A DNA stretch of 64,000 nt, from contig NC_092665.1 of NCBI RefSeq assembly GCF_032118995.1, positions 7,807,501-7,871,500 of the forward strand. Reading direction: 5' to 3'. Below, one piece after another: positions 10,181-21,100 of the stretch. Numbering within the stretch: position 1 is the first letter of the stretch; every line of letters begins with the position of its first letter. The DNA is from Asterias amurensis. Taxonomy: Eukaryota; Echinodermata; Asteroidea; Forcipulatida; Asteriidae. The position numbers were made by a program, and so were the translations under genes. The notes under the pieces were generated by a model that searched no databases, was not told the DNA's origin, and saw only the letters and a list, made by a program, of their open reading frames with translations.

Positions 10181-13100
10181 TCAGGCTTCAGTGAGGTCAT
10201 CATTGAAATATAAGTGTAGTGCAGGAAGAAACTCCTCATCGTTCATACTAAGCTTATAGAATTCTTCATCTTCATCCATGACATCATTCTGTTGTAGAGT
10301 CTTTCCCATATCTAGATTGACGCCATTATACTTCCAGGTGTAGCTAGCGGCATGCTGGTTCCAGACAAGATAACGTTCAAGGATCTCCGTCATTATCTCC
10401 TCAGAACATACCTAAAATACCAAACAAATCAAGAAACCTGAATGAATAGACCCTTCCCATGATAAATGTAAATTGCACACAGCGCTTGCGTACTAAAATG
10501 TTGGTTGGCAAGATGAGGGAATATCGCGCTGTTTTGTACACAGCTAATGGCTGCGTGACGCAGACGCGATTGCGCGTCTGCTTAGTGCACAACTCTATGG
10601 CGTTTGCCAACCAACAGGGTCTGTATGCATGCGGGAATGTAATTAGCATATTTCATGGGAAGGGTCCATTGTCTGGGTCAGTTAATTAAGCGGTCATAAT
10701 TTGAAGTTTTGATAGAGTCACATGTTGGGTGGGTACGCAGTTTACGAATTTGACAGACATGTCAGCTAGAAGATGAGATTCGTTGAAAAACATTTTGGTG
10801 AAAAAGTTGTATTTAATGTAGTTTCAAATTAACCACATTGCAAATTGAGGAAAGTGTTTTCCAATTAATCTGAAAGGGTCACAATAGATAGATGTTTGAG
10901 TAAAGCTAGATCAGGGCCCATCAATTTCATAGAGCTGCTTTATAGCGACCGATTTTGTGTTTACTGCATGGTTTCTATTTCATAGCGCTGCTAACTGTAA
11001 GCACTTGAAAAGGTAGGCTAACCTTCCGGTGCTTTCTGCACGAAAGTGACGGCACAATGCAAAACCATGGTGAGCGCGCCTTATTTCTGCTTTCTGCAGA
11101 GTTCTGCTTTGTAAGTGCCGAATTCTGTGGTTAGCTTAACCATGAAAATTAGCCTAGATCATTAACAAGTACATGTACCTATTTTTTAGGCAAATAAATA
11201 ATTTGTTTTATGACATACAATATACAGGGCATGCTAAAATGTATGTGTTTTTATCATTTTATACATTCTGCATACAATGATAATAGGTATGTAATTGTTT
11301 GCACTTGGTTTTTTGAATTCATAAAAACTCTGAGTTGATTTTAAATACAACTTGAATATTAAAGGGACAAGTTGGTCTATGAAAGAGCATTTGAAACTAT
11401 TTGTTATAAAATGCATATGGTTAGAAAGATGTTTTAATGATAAAACAAGTTTTTTACTCCATAAAACGGCCGACCGTGTTTGTTTGAAAACTACACAAAT
11501 TTGAGGCATTGTTTGGATCATTGTATTCTACTTTTAAAACATCTTTCTTACCATATTGATTTCATAAATAACGATTTCAAACGCTTTTCATGGACCAACA
11601 CGACCGATCCAAGGCAACGTGTCCCTTTAAATTTAACTTGGAATAACTGCTGATTAAAAGTTGGGTTTGAAACAGTCACATTGATTGATGTTTTACTTAC
11701 TTCAATAACATGCTCCTGTGATGTGAGGTTGTTGATTATTTTGATGTATCTCGTCTTAGCTGATAGAATTCCTATGCAGAAGATATCATTTTTCCACCAC
11801 GGCCTCCCAAAGTCATTAGCCCAGTCTGTGCGTGGGCATGATGGGGGAATATGAACAAACCGTCCATGAGGTGTGTAAGGAAAAACACAACCAGTTACTG
11901 GGTCTACATGAGTGCGGATCTGGTGGGAGAGAAGAACAAAACAATTTGGAATACAGTTTTTCAAAATCCTCTTTGCTGAAAACAAAAACCTTGTCAGCGT
12001 CAGGCAAGACCCATGACAGCGACTTGCACCTCTCTTCAGGCATTAGCATAATATTCGGATGACAATAAGCGACCTGATCATCCCCATTCAACCTGGCCAA
12101 ATGACCCCTTTTCTTCAGCTTCTTTCTCCACGATCGCCCATCTCTACTGTGCTTTGATCTTTCAAATGAAAAGGCTAACTCTTAACACTTTTTAGCATGA
12201 TGACAGCCCTTAGTTTGATGACTTTGTTACATCACACTTATACATGTAGAAATTAGTAATGTCAATGTAATAGGTGGATAGTTTACTATTTCATTGATTT
12301 TGTGTTCCGTCATTATGGTGTCATAATTAAAGGTACCCATTAAAATAAATGGTTAAACTTACCTCCTTGGTTTTCTTATCAAACCAATGAGAAATGTCTT
12401 TACCAGCTGCGGCTATAACTGGTTTAAGGAGAACATCACCTGTCAACAAAAACAGTTTGGGAATTAAGTCAAAAGATTAACATATGGCACATATTATACA
12501 CATTATTGTTTAGGGCACATTATTATTTTAACTGAGAGGAAACTCATGTGGAAATGTCAATTGGCCAATGGGACCACGGGGGATCATGGGACATGGCAAA
12601 CACGTATAAAGTGCCATACAATGATGCCCCGGCAGATCGTCACACTGGTCTTCATGAAAAGCTACATATTAAAAAAAGACAAATTATTGAGTAAAAAAAA
12701 GGGAAAAAGAGAGATATAGCCTACAAGCACGGCCTGTATGCTTCCTTTTTGAAAAGACAAGGGCACCAAGGCATTTTCTCCTCGATGAGGAAATTGTAAA
12801 TTTTGACTGCATCTCATTTCAAGGGCACCAAGGCAAATGTCCATGGAGGCAATCGCCCTAGTTGCCTCTGTGAAGTGTCAGGTCTGAGCCTAATATTTGA
12901 ACTTTCAATATGAGCCATATCCCCCAAAATGTGTAGGCCTTATTGCAACAGAAATGGGCTACTCTTTATCTTTCCTCTAAACCGCACTTCTCACATATCC
13001 TTGATGGAGACCTCCATCCTCACAAAAAAAAATCAACTTGTACTTACTATGTTTTCCTTAAACACCTACCTGAGCGGAATGTTTTCAACAGAAATGGTAT

Positions 13101-15033
13101 TTTTACTTGTTTATAATGCACTTGTTCACCATTTTAATGTAATTTTGATATGTGTACACTTCTGAACTTTTCGTAATAATTATCGATTAAAAAATCAGGC
13201 CCCTACCTAAAGGTTTTTTGAAAAACTAAAAACACTTCTGCCGTTGAGAGCGGGCGTCAAAGGACAATGCCGCTGACGTCATTTGTGGGAGTTTGCTTTG
13301 TTATACGTCCACTCTGCAACAAAGTGGCTTTATCTACTTATGACGTTTTGAGAGTGATTACGTAATGGGGCTTTTCGCAAATCTTGCAGAAAAGCTCTGG
13401 ACAAGGGCATACAAAATGATTGTTTTTTTTACACAATTAAAACCTATTTATAATCATGACTCAATTTCCTTATTCATCGAAAACATTTTAAGTGGAATTC
13501 AGCAAAGTTCACGACTTGACGTTTTCGATCAAGCAGGTCTTTAATCATTATAATATAAGGAAATTATCACTTTTCTTTGTGTGTGGTAAAAATAAAAGAA
13601 ATGAATCAGGGATCAGGGTACGAAGTGACCATCAGTCGAGTCACTTTACCTGAGTCAGTTCGTACCTTCACTAAAATGTTCATTAAGCATGAATTGTCAT
13701 CTTCTTTATTTATATGTGAATCAGAATGTCTTTTTAAATGTGAAATGTTATTATATTTAGTGTTTCATAAAATATCTATTTGTTATGTTTTCCTTTCTCT
13801 TGGCCTGTAAATATTATATTGAATACATTCCAGCTTTATTTTGTTGTTGTTAACAAATGATTTTTAATGTCTAGGCCCTAATTGTTTTACAAATTGGTTT
13901 TACAATCTTGATCTAAATACAAGTTACTGAATTTGCTTGTTAAACTATGTGGACTTCTACTCTAGTCACAGAAAAACAGGCCATTGAAATGTTGTAGAAA
14001 CGATGCAGAAATCCAGAAACGAGGCAGAAATCCTGAAGATACCATGTGTGTTGTGACAGTGAGAAGGTTCAAAATGTGTTGTGAGAAGGTAAAAGTGTCC
14101 GCTTGTGATTCAACTCGGTCCCAAATCAACTCGGTCCCAAATCAACTCGGTCCCAACTCAACTTGGTCCCAAGTCAACTCGGTCCCAGTCAACTCAGTCC
14201 CAGTCAACTCGGTCTCAAGTCAACTCGGTCCCAGTCAACTCGGTCTCAAGTCAACTCGGTCCCAAATCAACTCAGTCCCAAATCAACTCGGTCTCAAGTC
14301 AACTCGGTCCCAGTCAACTCGGTCCCAGTCAACTCGGTCCCAGTCAACTCGGTCTCAAGTCAACTCGGTCCCAAATCAACTCAGTCCCAAATCATCTCGG
14401 TCTCAAGTCAACTCGGTCCCAGTCAACTCGGTCCCAAGTCAACTCGGTCCCAAGTCAACTCGGTCCCAAGTCAACTCGGTCCCAAGTCAACTTGGTCCCA
14501 TGTCAACTCGCTCCAAGTCAACTCGATCCCAAGTCAACTCGATCCCAAAAGTCAACTCGCGGTACGGGTCAACTGTCAACTGACAACTCGGCAGGATACG
14601 AACATGACGAAGTGGTAAGTAAGAAGTGAGGTCCGTCAAACATGGAGGATACCTTGACCATCACCATGAATCTGAATCTGAATTTATAATAGTCGGCAAA
14701 GCACCCTTTCAGGAAACATCACACCAACGTTTGTTTAGCTTGCGCGTCGCGTGGGTGGGGGCGACCATGGACAATGGACATGGTCTTACTCTAACCTTAC
14801 CTGAAAATTGAAGCGTTAATTTAGAGAGTAGAAATTAGAAATGTGTTGTATAATAGACTGTGTCAAGTGTGTGTAATATCGATTAGCTTTCTTTTTAAAT
14901 TGTATTTATACTCACCAGTGTAGTTTTCACAAAGTGGAGTGAGATCATAGACTTTCCCTAAAAATGAGATCCAGAGATCCTTCAATGTATTGTGCACAGA
15001 AACCTCATTTGGTGTATAATATTTTGGACGCAT
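10181..15033 (-). CDS. CYB5D1: CYB5D1, cytochrome b5 domain-containing protein 1 (complete, 4 coding exons)
   Basis: Coding exons on the minus strand are 14916-15033, 12363-12439, 11701-11919 and 10181-10411. All junctions have GT/AG sites and compatible phases, giving 645 nt and 214 residues, close to the roughly 228 of the human protein. Landmarks are MRPKYYTP at the start, [10 protein letters not shown] (24-34), GKDISHWF (52-59), [10 protein letters not shown] then [11 protein letters not shown] in exon 3, [18 protein letters not shown], and [13 protein letters not shown] and YFNDDLTEA in exon 4. The N-terminal 65 residues form the b5-like fold. His57 is a plausible haem ligand, but the usual HPGG motif is absent, as in this family. 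CYB5D1 has been linked to ciliary motility. Intron 1 (2.5 kb) contains the CAACTCGGTCCCA minisatellite, and intron 3 contains a family C MITE. Identity is secure. Confidence 0.95.
10913..11150. mobile_element. GGGCCCAATTTC-type MITE (family B copy 2), partial
   Basis: The left end GGGCCCATCAATTTCATAGAGC matches family B with a 3-bp insertion. The body contains the typical GCTTTCTGCACG..GTGCTTTC text. I could not find the inverted right end, so the right limit is approximate. It lies in CYB5D1 intron 3. Confidence 0.6.
11359..11630. mobile_element. TTAA-flanked MITE, family C (complete)
   Basis: TTAAAGGGACAAGTTGG at the left is inverted as CAACGTGTCCCTTTAA at the right (272 bp). The subterminal text GAAAGATGTTTTAA is also mirrored by TTTAAAACATCTTTC. 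No coding capacity. It lies in CYB5D1 intron 3, 70 bp from the exon 3 donor. Confidence 0.85.
12440..14110. other. CYB5D1 intron 1, repeat-poor part
   Basis: No exon-like text. The phrase CAAGGGCACCAAGGCA occurs twice (near 12758 and 12822), suggesting a small repeat of unknown class. The rest is AT-rich. Confidence 0.4.
14111..14565. repeat. Irregular minisatellite, unit CAACTCGGTCCCAAGT
   Basis: About thirty copies of a 15-16 bp unit (CAACTCGGTCCCAGT, CAACTCGGTCCCAAAT, CAACTCGGTCTCAAGT) follow one another. The alternation of 15- and 16-bp units keeps shifting the frame. Long open frames therefore occur in all three forward phases without being genes. It lies in CYB5D1 intron 1, about 350 bp downstream of exon 1. 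Confidence 0.93.
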
Positions 15034-15838
15034 TTTTCCCTATTTTCCCTTGCCCGATATGATGATAACAACTGAAACACTTTTTAACTAGTCATCAATA
15101 CACACACTAGTAGTTACAGGGATGAGTTGACCGGACGAGTTGACCAGTTCATTCATTCGGTACCCACCAAATCACACGGGAAACACACACTCGACTCTCG
15201 CTTCTAAACTCGACTCGTAGCTCATGTCAAGCTTCCGTTGTCATGGCGGTTACTATGCGATCCACAGCTAGTTCGCAGCTCCTTTTTTATGTTGCCCTTT
15301 TCGAAACTACGACGTTAGCAGACTCAGGCTTCCAGCTATCTTAGTCTTTTGTCGAGGCCTTCGCAGCTTAGACAGTTTCGTAAACAGCGCAGCGACTGGA
15401 GTAAGAGAACACGCCCCAGAGTCGAGTGTGGTCTCCTGTTCCAGCCGCTGCGCATTTTGAGAAAGTGTCCAAGCCACGAAGGCATTGAATAAAGGCTAAA
15501 CAAATAAAATAGACCGTGCCAAAAGAGGGCGCTCTGTTAATGAGGGCTCTTGTTATGATTTTTTTCAAGGCTAGGCGCACACATCCACACTGACTGTGTG
15601 TAGCACGGCTCTGGCACGGTTACTATAATACTTCCTTTGGTAGATAACAAAGGTGGTAGGATTTCCTTCTAATTTGCAGACTTTACAGGTTACATTTCAA
15701 GTAAGTGTTTTAACGAAAAATATACTGTATAATTATTATTTTATTAATACAGTATCCCACTGAATAGTGAATTGTGGCTTGTGCCCATGGCTTTTTATTT
15801 TAAATACTAGGGCCTACCTACGGGTCCTACTAAAGTAC
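15034..15838. promoter_or_regulatory. Upstream region of CYB5D1 (probable promoter and 5'UTR)
   Basis: This is the DNA directly upstream of the CYB5D1 start codon on the minus strand. It is less AT-rich than the surroundings around 15170-15450 and contains CTTCCG at about 15230 (an ETS-type GGAAG core on the minus strand). I see no clear TATA box. The exact transcription start cannot be placed from sequence. Confidence 0.4.
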
Positions 15839-15840
15839 TA

Positions 15841-16862
15841 CAGTCATTTGACCAGTTCGGGATCATTGACCGGTTCGGGATCACTTCAACTTTGCAATAA
15901 CCAAATAGTTATATAATTTCTCATTATTACCACTTTCTGTTGATAAATGTGAAGATTAACACCCATTCAACCAACAAACCCAAAATAAGGTGCCAAACAT
16001 CACCAGCAAATAAGTTTTGGCTGTTTTCCTGAAGGTTGTCTGCGAAATTGATCATTTTTTTGTTTAAAAATTTTGGTTGAAAAACACTGTTAAAACTTCT
16101 TACCTTTAGAATTCAAGTGCCGGGGCAAAAAATATTTATGTAAAATGATAAGAATGTGTAAAAACAAATTCCTGTAAATACTGTGCAGTCATCTTGTTGT
16201 TTTGAGGATACAAAGTTACCAAAATCTTCTTGTGGGGGCAACTTACCCTTGACCAGTTCGGGATCACTCAACATCTCATTGCATCAAATGGTGACGCACT
16301 AACTTACCAAGTAAGGTAAAATAATACTACTGCAGTAGAAAGTTTATTTAGTTGATTTTGAGAAACATTACTTCAACAAATTCTTGTAGATTTTTTTTTG
16401 TGAGAAAATTAAACTTGGAGGGGTCAATAATGCTTTTTAGGTTCGCTTCACTTTTTCATTTGCCTTTGCTGTTGTTTTGTTGTTTTGTCGTTGGGTTTTT
16501 GCGCTGCTATTGAAGACACTTGCATGACATTCACTAAAGAAAGGAAGTCCAAGTCCATGCCAACACACCTCTGAAGTTTCGTGTCCTTGAGAGACAGTTT
16601 TATGGATGGGAGTATGGGTTTGCAATAAAGGGCACTCTACTGATTCAGAATAGATTTAACTGATCCTGAACTGGTCAAACCGGTGACGATACTTTTCTTA
16701 AAGCCTCTTCAAAAGAACTAATATTTTTTTGTCAGTGAATACTTGGTGAGTTTTATGTCATGTTTAGGTAAACTGATAAACTTTTTTGTTTAAGATATCA
16801 AAGAGATTGCAACAAAAAACAATGTGAATTCAAAAAGTGATCCAGAACTGGTCAAACGACTG
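15841..16862. mobile_element. TA-flanked non-autonomous element with GACCAGTTCGGGATCA repeats
   Basis: The ends CAGTCATTTGACCAGTTC and GAACTGGTCAAACGACTG are inverted repeats, each bordered by TA, so the element is 1022 bp with a Tc1/mariner-style target. The motif GACCAGTTCGGGATCA occurs at 15850 and 16251, with a variant (GACCGGTTCGGGATCA) at 15869, and inverted near 16663 and 16838. No transposase text is visible. The repeated subterminal motif may be a transposase-binding site. Confidence 0.75.
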
Positions 16863-17404
16863 TAGTAGTAAGTACTACAGAGTAGACAGTAGGTAGTCCT
16901 GGTCAGCTGGTAGGAGGAGTCCAATCTGGGCTAGACAGTGTCACTCAGTAGGATAACCTAATCATTTTATGATTCTAAATCTAACTTCTTAAAGAGAAAG
17001 CCCGGTTCATGCTTCCTCAAATGCTTCGTGCGGATGCAAATTTTATTGCATCACAAAGGGAAATGGAGTGCGTACGGATTGTTGCATCACCATATTTCGC
17101 TTCGCACTCGCATTTGCAGGAGAACCGGGCTTTTAAAAGTAAGAGCTGGGCTTGGCATATATTGTGAGCGCGAGTATGCATGAGCAAGTTCGATTAGGGT
17201 ACAATCGTCGACTAGTTCGTGGTTAGTTCGTGACGTACGAAGCGCATGCGCGCTGAAATAAAAATGCAATTAAAAAGAGTGACCATCAACCATACTATGC
17301 TGTGAACACACAAAAAGTCCATACTCACTTCTTTTCAGCTATTTTATCAATAACTGGTCCTCTCTGCCTGCAGCACACTGTGTTATGACAAATTGCTACA
17401 GTAT

Positions 17405-17535
17405 AGTAGGGTCGTACGGTGGGTTCGAATCCCACCCGAGTAACATGCCTGTGATATTTTTTCGCAGGACTCGGGAAAGTACTGAGTATACAGTGATAAC
17501 ACATGGGTAAAAATCAAACACTTAATATGCTTTAT
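17405..17535 (+). mobile_element. tRNA-derived SINE, 5'-truncated
   Basis: It begins inside the head, GGTGGGTTCGAATCCCACC (a Pol III B-box, GGTTCGAATCC). It then continues with the body text GAGTAACATGCCTGTG and GGACTCGGGAAAGTACTGAG seen in the fuller copy at 17606-17790. The A-box half is missing. Confidence 0.75.
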
Positions 17536-17605
17536 CCCCAATGCAAATTTAACATCTCTTATATCGCTGCCAAAACATAGGATTCGAACTGCCTCTAGCT
17601 ACCGG

Positions 17606-17790
17606 GCAACCTCGGTAGTCTAGTTGGTGAGACACTGCTCTAGAATTTCAAAGGTCATGGGTTCGAATCCCACCCGAGTAACATGCCTGTCCTTGTCCTT
17701 TTTTCACAGGACTCGGGAAAGTACTGAGTAGACAGTGCTAACACACATCGGTGTATGGGTAAAAATCAAAATTAATATTCTTTATCCCTG
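17606..17790 (+). mobile_element. tRNA-derived SINE, near full length
   Basis: The head reads GGCAACCTCGGTAGTCTAGTTGGTGAGAC, including an A-box-like TAGTCTAGTTGG. It is followed 40 bp later by the B-box GGGTTCGAATCC and a non-tRNA body (GACTCGGGAAAGTACTGAG). It is not a functional tRNA: the acceptor stem does not close and the body is foreign. Confidence 0.8.
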
Positions 17791-18189
17791 ATGCAAATTT
17801 AACATCTCGTATGCTATAGTATTGGTAACCAACGATGTGACCAACCTCGACCAGCCTCGAGTGGAGTAGATGGTCGCAAATAGTCGACTAGACTGGTCCA
17901 ACTATCGTTGACTATTAAATGCGGGTTCGATCAGAGTTAGTCAAACTATGGTTAACTATGGTCGTTGATCGAACTTGCTCCAATGATGCAATGATGCGTG
18001 ACCCCATGACCCAGCGGTTGGTTGGGCCGTTTGTGTGTGTGAAGGGGGGGGGGAGAACGACACTTTTGAGGTTTTTCTTGCCCAAAATATACAACAATTT
18101 GTATCATTTGAAAAGCTTGTACAAGAAATGCTATGACGGTTAAATTAATAACCTGATAAAATATGGCGGAGTTATGACAGCTCAAAAGG

Positions 18190-21100
18190 TGGGCTAAATA
18201 ACTGCCACACAATAATTCTGTCAATGTATTGTATGGCTTTTATTTAGCCCACCTTGTTGTTGAACTGTTAATAATGGCTCTTGCATCTTGCATCTTGCAT
18301 TGTTGTACTCTCCCATAAGCATTGCTGCTGTCCTGGAGAGGGTGGGTTGCAATTTCCATTTGCGCTCTGTGCTTGTGCTTTCAAGATAGTGCTTATAAGG
18401 TGGTGATAATGTCAATTTGTCCTAAGAGGGATTGGTAGCTCCATCTTTCTTATAGCTGGCAGTGCTTCTCTTTGGAACCCGTTCAGATTGGTTGCAGTGA
18501 CTGCAGCCACTGGTAGCCTGTTCCAAATCCTAACAGCTCTTGGGAAAGGGCTGTAGAGGTAGCAGTCAACTCTGGCGAATGGTTGCCTGTAGGTGTGGCT
18601 ATGTTGATTTGTCTGGTTGTGTCGGCTTGATCGTCTGTTCTCTAGGATGATGTTTGGAGGAATTGTTATATTTATTTGGCCATGTAGTATCTTGTAGAGG
18701 ATTTCGACCTGATGAAGGAGACGTCTGTCATGCAGGGTGTCCCATCCCAGCAATGTCAGCATGTCAGACACACTTGATTCTTGGTGGTAGTCCTTCATGA
18801 CAAAACGTGCTGCTTGGCGCTGGACGCTCTCCACAATTCTGATGTTGCGGTTTGTGTTCGGGTTCCATGCACTTGTGGCAAATTCAAGTTGTGGTCTTAC
18901 TAGAGTGTTGTACGCCGTCTCCTTGACTTCCTTGCTACATTTTCCAAGGGTGCGTCTGATCAACCCAAGCGATCTTGAAGCCTTGGCTCTGACTGCTTCT
19001 GCCTGAGTGTTCCAGCTTAGGTTGTCAGTGATGGTGACTCCAAGATATTTGCATTTTTTCTCGTGTTGGATTTCCTGACCAGAGATTGTGAAGGTATGAT
19101 CCAACTTTGTCTTCTTCAGGGTGATGCAGAGGTGGCAGCATTTTGTGATGTTGAAGCTCATGTCCCATTTCTGAGCCCATTCAAAGACTGCCTGGAGATC
19201 AGCTTGGAGAGTCGCAAAATCTCTACGGGACTTGATACACCTGTAGATTACACTGTCATCGGCAAAAAGCCTCATTGTTGACATAATACCTTCATTGATG
19301 TCATTGATGTAAAGAAGGAAAAGGGCTGGACCAAGTACAGAGCCTTGAGGGACTCCAGATATAACATCTGCAGGTGCAGACAAGGTGCCATTGACTGCAA
19401 CTTGCTGGGTCCTACCATTCAAGAAACCTTGGATCCATGCTTTGGTTCTGCCTCTGATGCCGTAGTAATCTAACTTGTGCAACAACTTGCGATGAGCTAC
19501 TCTGTCAAAGGCCTTACTAAAGTCTAGGAACAAGACGTCTGTCTGGTGTTTGTTGTTGATGTTAAGGGCCCAGTCATCAATGGCTTGAATGAGTTGCGTT
19601 TCACATGACAATTTCTCACGAAAACCATGTTGGTTGTTGATGATGATGTTATTTGCAGCAAGGTACTTAGCCATGTGGCTCAGGACTATGTGCTCCATGA
19701 TTTTACAGCATATGCAAGTCAAGGAAACAGGGCGATAATTTGATGGATCACTCTTGCTGCCCTTTTTGTAGATACCCACAACACGGGCCTTACACCAATC
19801 AGATGGTAGCTTACCAGTAAGGTAGGACTGCTTGATGATGTGAGTTAAGATGGGTGCAATTTCATCAGCGTAGTCATGGAGCATGCGTGCTGGGATCTCA
19901 TCGGGGCCACTAGCCTTGTTAGTTTTTAGCCGTTTGAGCTGTTTCATCACTCCATTTAGCCCTACGGTCAGATCTTCTATTGGTGTATATGGGGAGGGAC
20001 CTTTGTCTGGGAGATCATCAGAGTTGCTCTCATGGGTGAAGACAGAGGCGAACTGATCATTGAGGCCTTTAGCTTTCTCCTTGTCTGTAGAATAGGTCTC
20101 ATCAGCCACCCTGAGAGTGGGGATTCCAAGTGATTCTCTCTTCTGTGACCTTACAAAAGTCCAGAACTTCTTGCCATTTGTCTTCAGGCTGCTCCCTATG
20201 ATGTTGTTCATGTAAGTATCGTGTGCGTTTTTCTGCATCCTCTGGACTTCATTTCGTTTGGATTTGTACCTGCCCCATGTTTCTGGGGTCATGGTTTTCC
20301 TTGCTTTCTTGTACAACCTGTCTCGTTTATTCATCTGTTTGATGATCTTCTGAGTGATGTAGGGGTGGCTAGGTTTCCCTTTGTCGGTAAAATGGGGAAT
20401 AAGTGTCATGGCATTGGTAATGGCTTGACAGAAGAATTTCCAGTTGTCCTCTACTGGTGAGTCATCTGGGATTTTAGTGAAGTATTCACTTGATGCTTCT
20501 TTCAGTTTCATCTTGACTAAGTGTTGATCTGCTTTATCATACTTGTAGATTGTGCGCCGGGGCTTTTTCTGTGACTTTGGTGTCGTGTTAATGTTGAAGA
20601 GGACAATGTTATGGTCACTTATACCAGGCTTCACCCTCACGTTTTCCACTATTTCAGTATTTGATGTCAGTACCAGGTCCAGTATGGAAGCTGACCTTGG
20701 CCTAGTTATGTCCTTGGTTAGTTGAACAAGGCCATTTTCGTTGAGGAAAGTGAGGAACCTGTTATGCTGTGCTTGGGTCTGCATGTTTGTAGTCTCCATA
20801 TTACTCCAGTCAATGTCTGGGAAATTCCAATCCCCAGCTAAGATAATGTTGGGTAGGTTTTTGTGCTTGGAGAGGATCTTGCTGAGGCTGTCTTGTGCAT
20901 GATCCATGGTAATGATCGTTGCATTCGGTGGACGGTAGCAGCTACCGATATAGATACAACCATATTTAGTAAAATTTGCTGATGCCCAGATCATTTCTGT
21001 GTCGGAATCAAATTCGGGCCTTTCAAGAACAATGATGTCAGATCTGACTGCTAGAAAGACACCCCCACCATGAGCTGAACGGTCCTTTCTGTAAACTTCA

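Noticed and set aside
13984-14629. Three overlapping 150-200-codon plus-strand frames
   Set aside because: They are produced by the CAACTCGGTCCCA minisatellite and differ only in phase; no splice or family support.
15235-15256. RFX X-box candidate upstream of CYB5D1 (GTAACC and GACAAC half-sites on the minus strand)
   Set aside because: The spacer is 5 bases rather than 1-3, so it does not fit the consensus even though a ciliary gene could be an RFX target.
17603-17675. Possible tRNA gene with A- and B-box-like text
   Set aside because: The acceptor stem does not close and the sequence continues into a repeated non-tRNA body shared by other copies, so it is a SINE.
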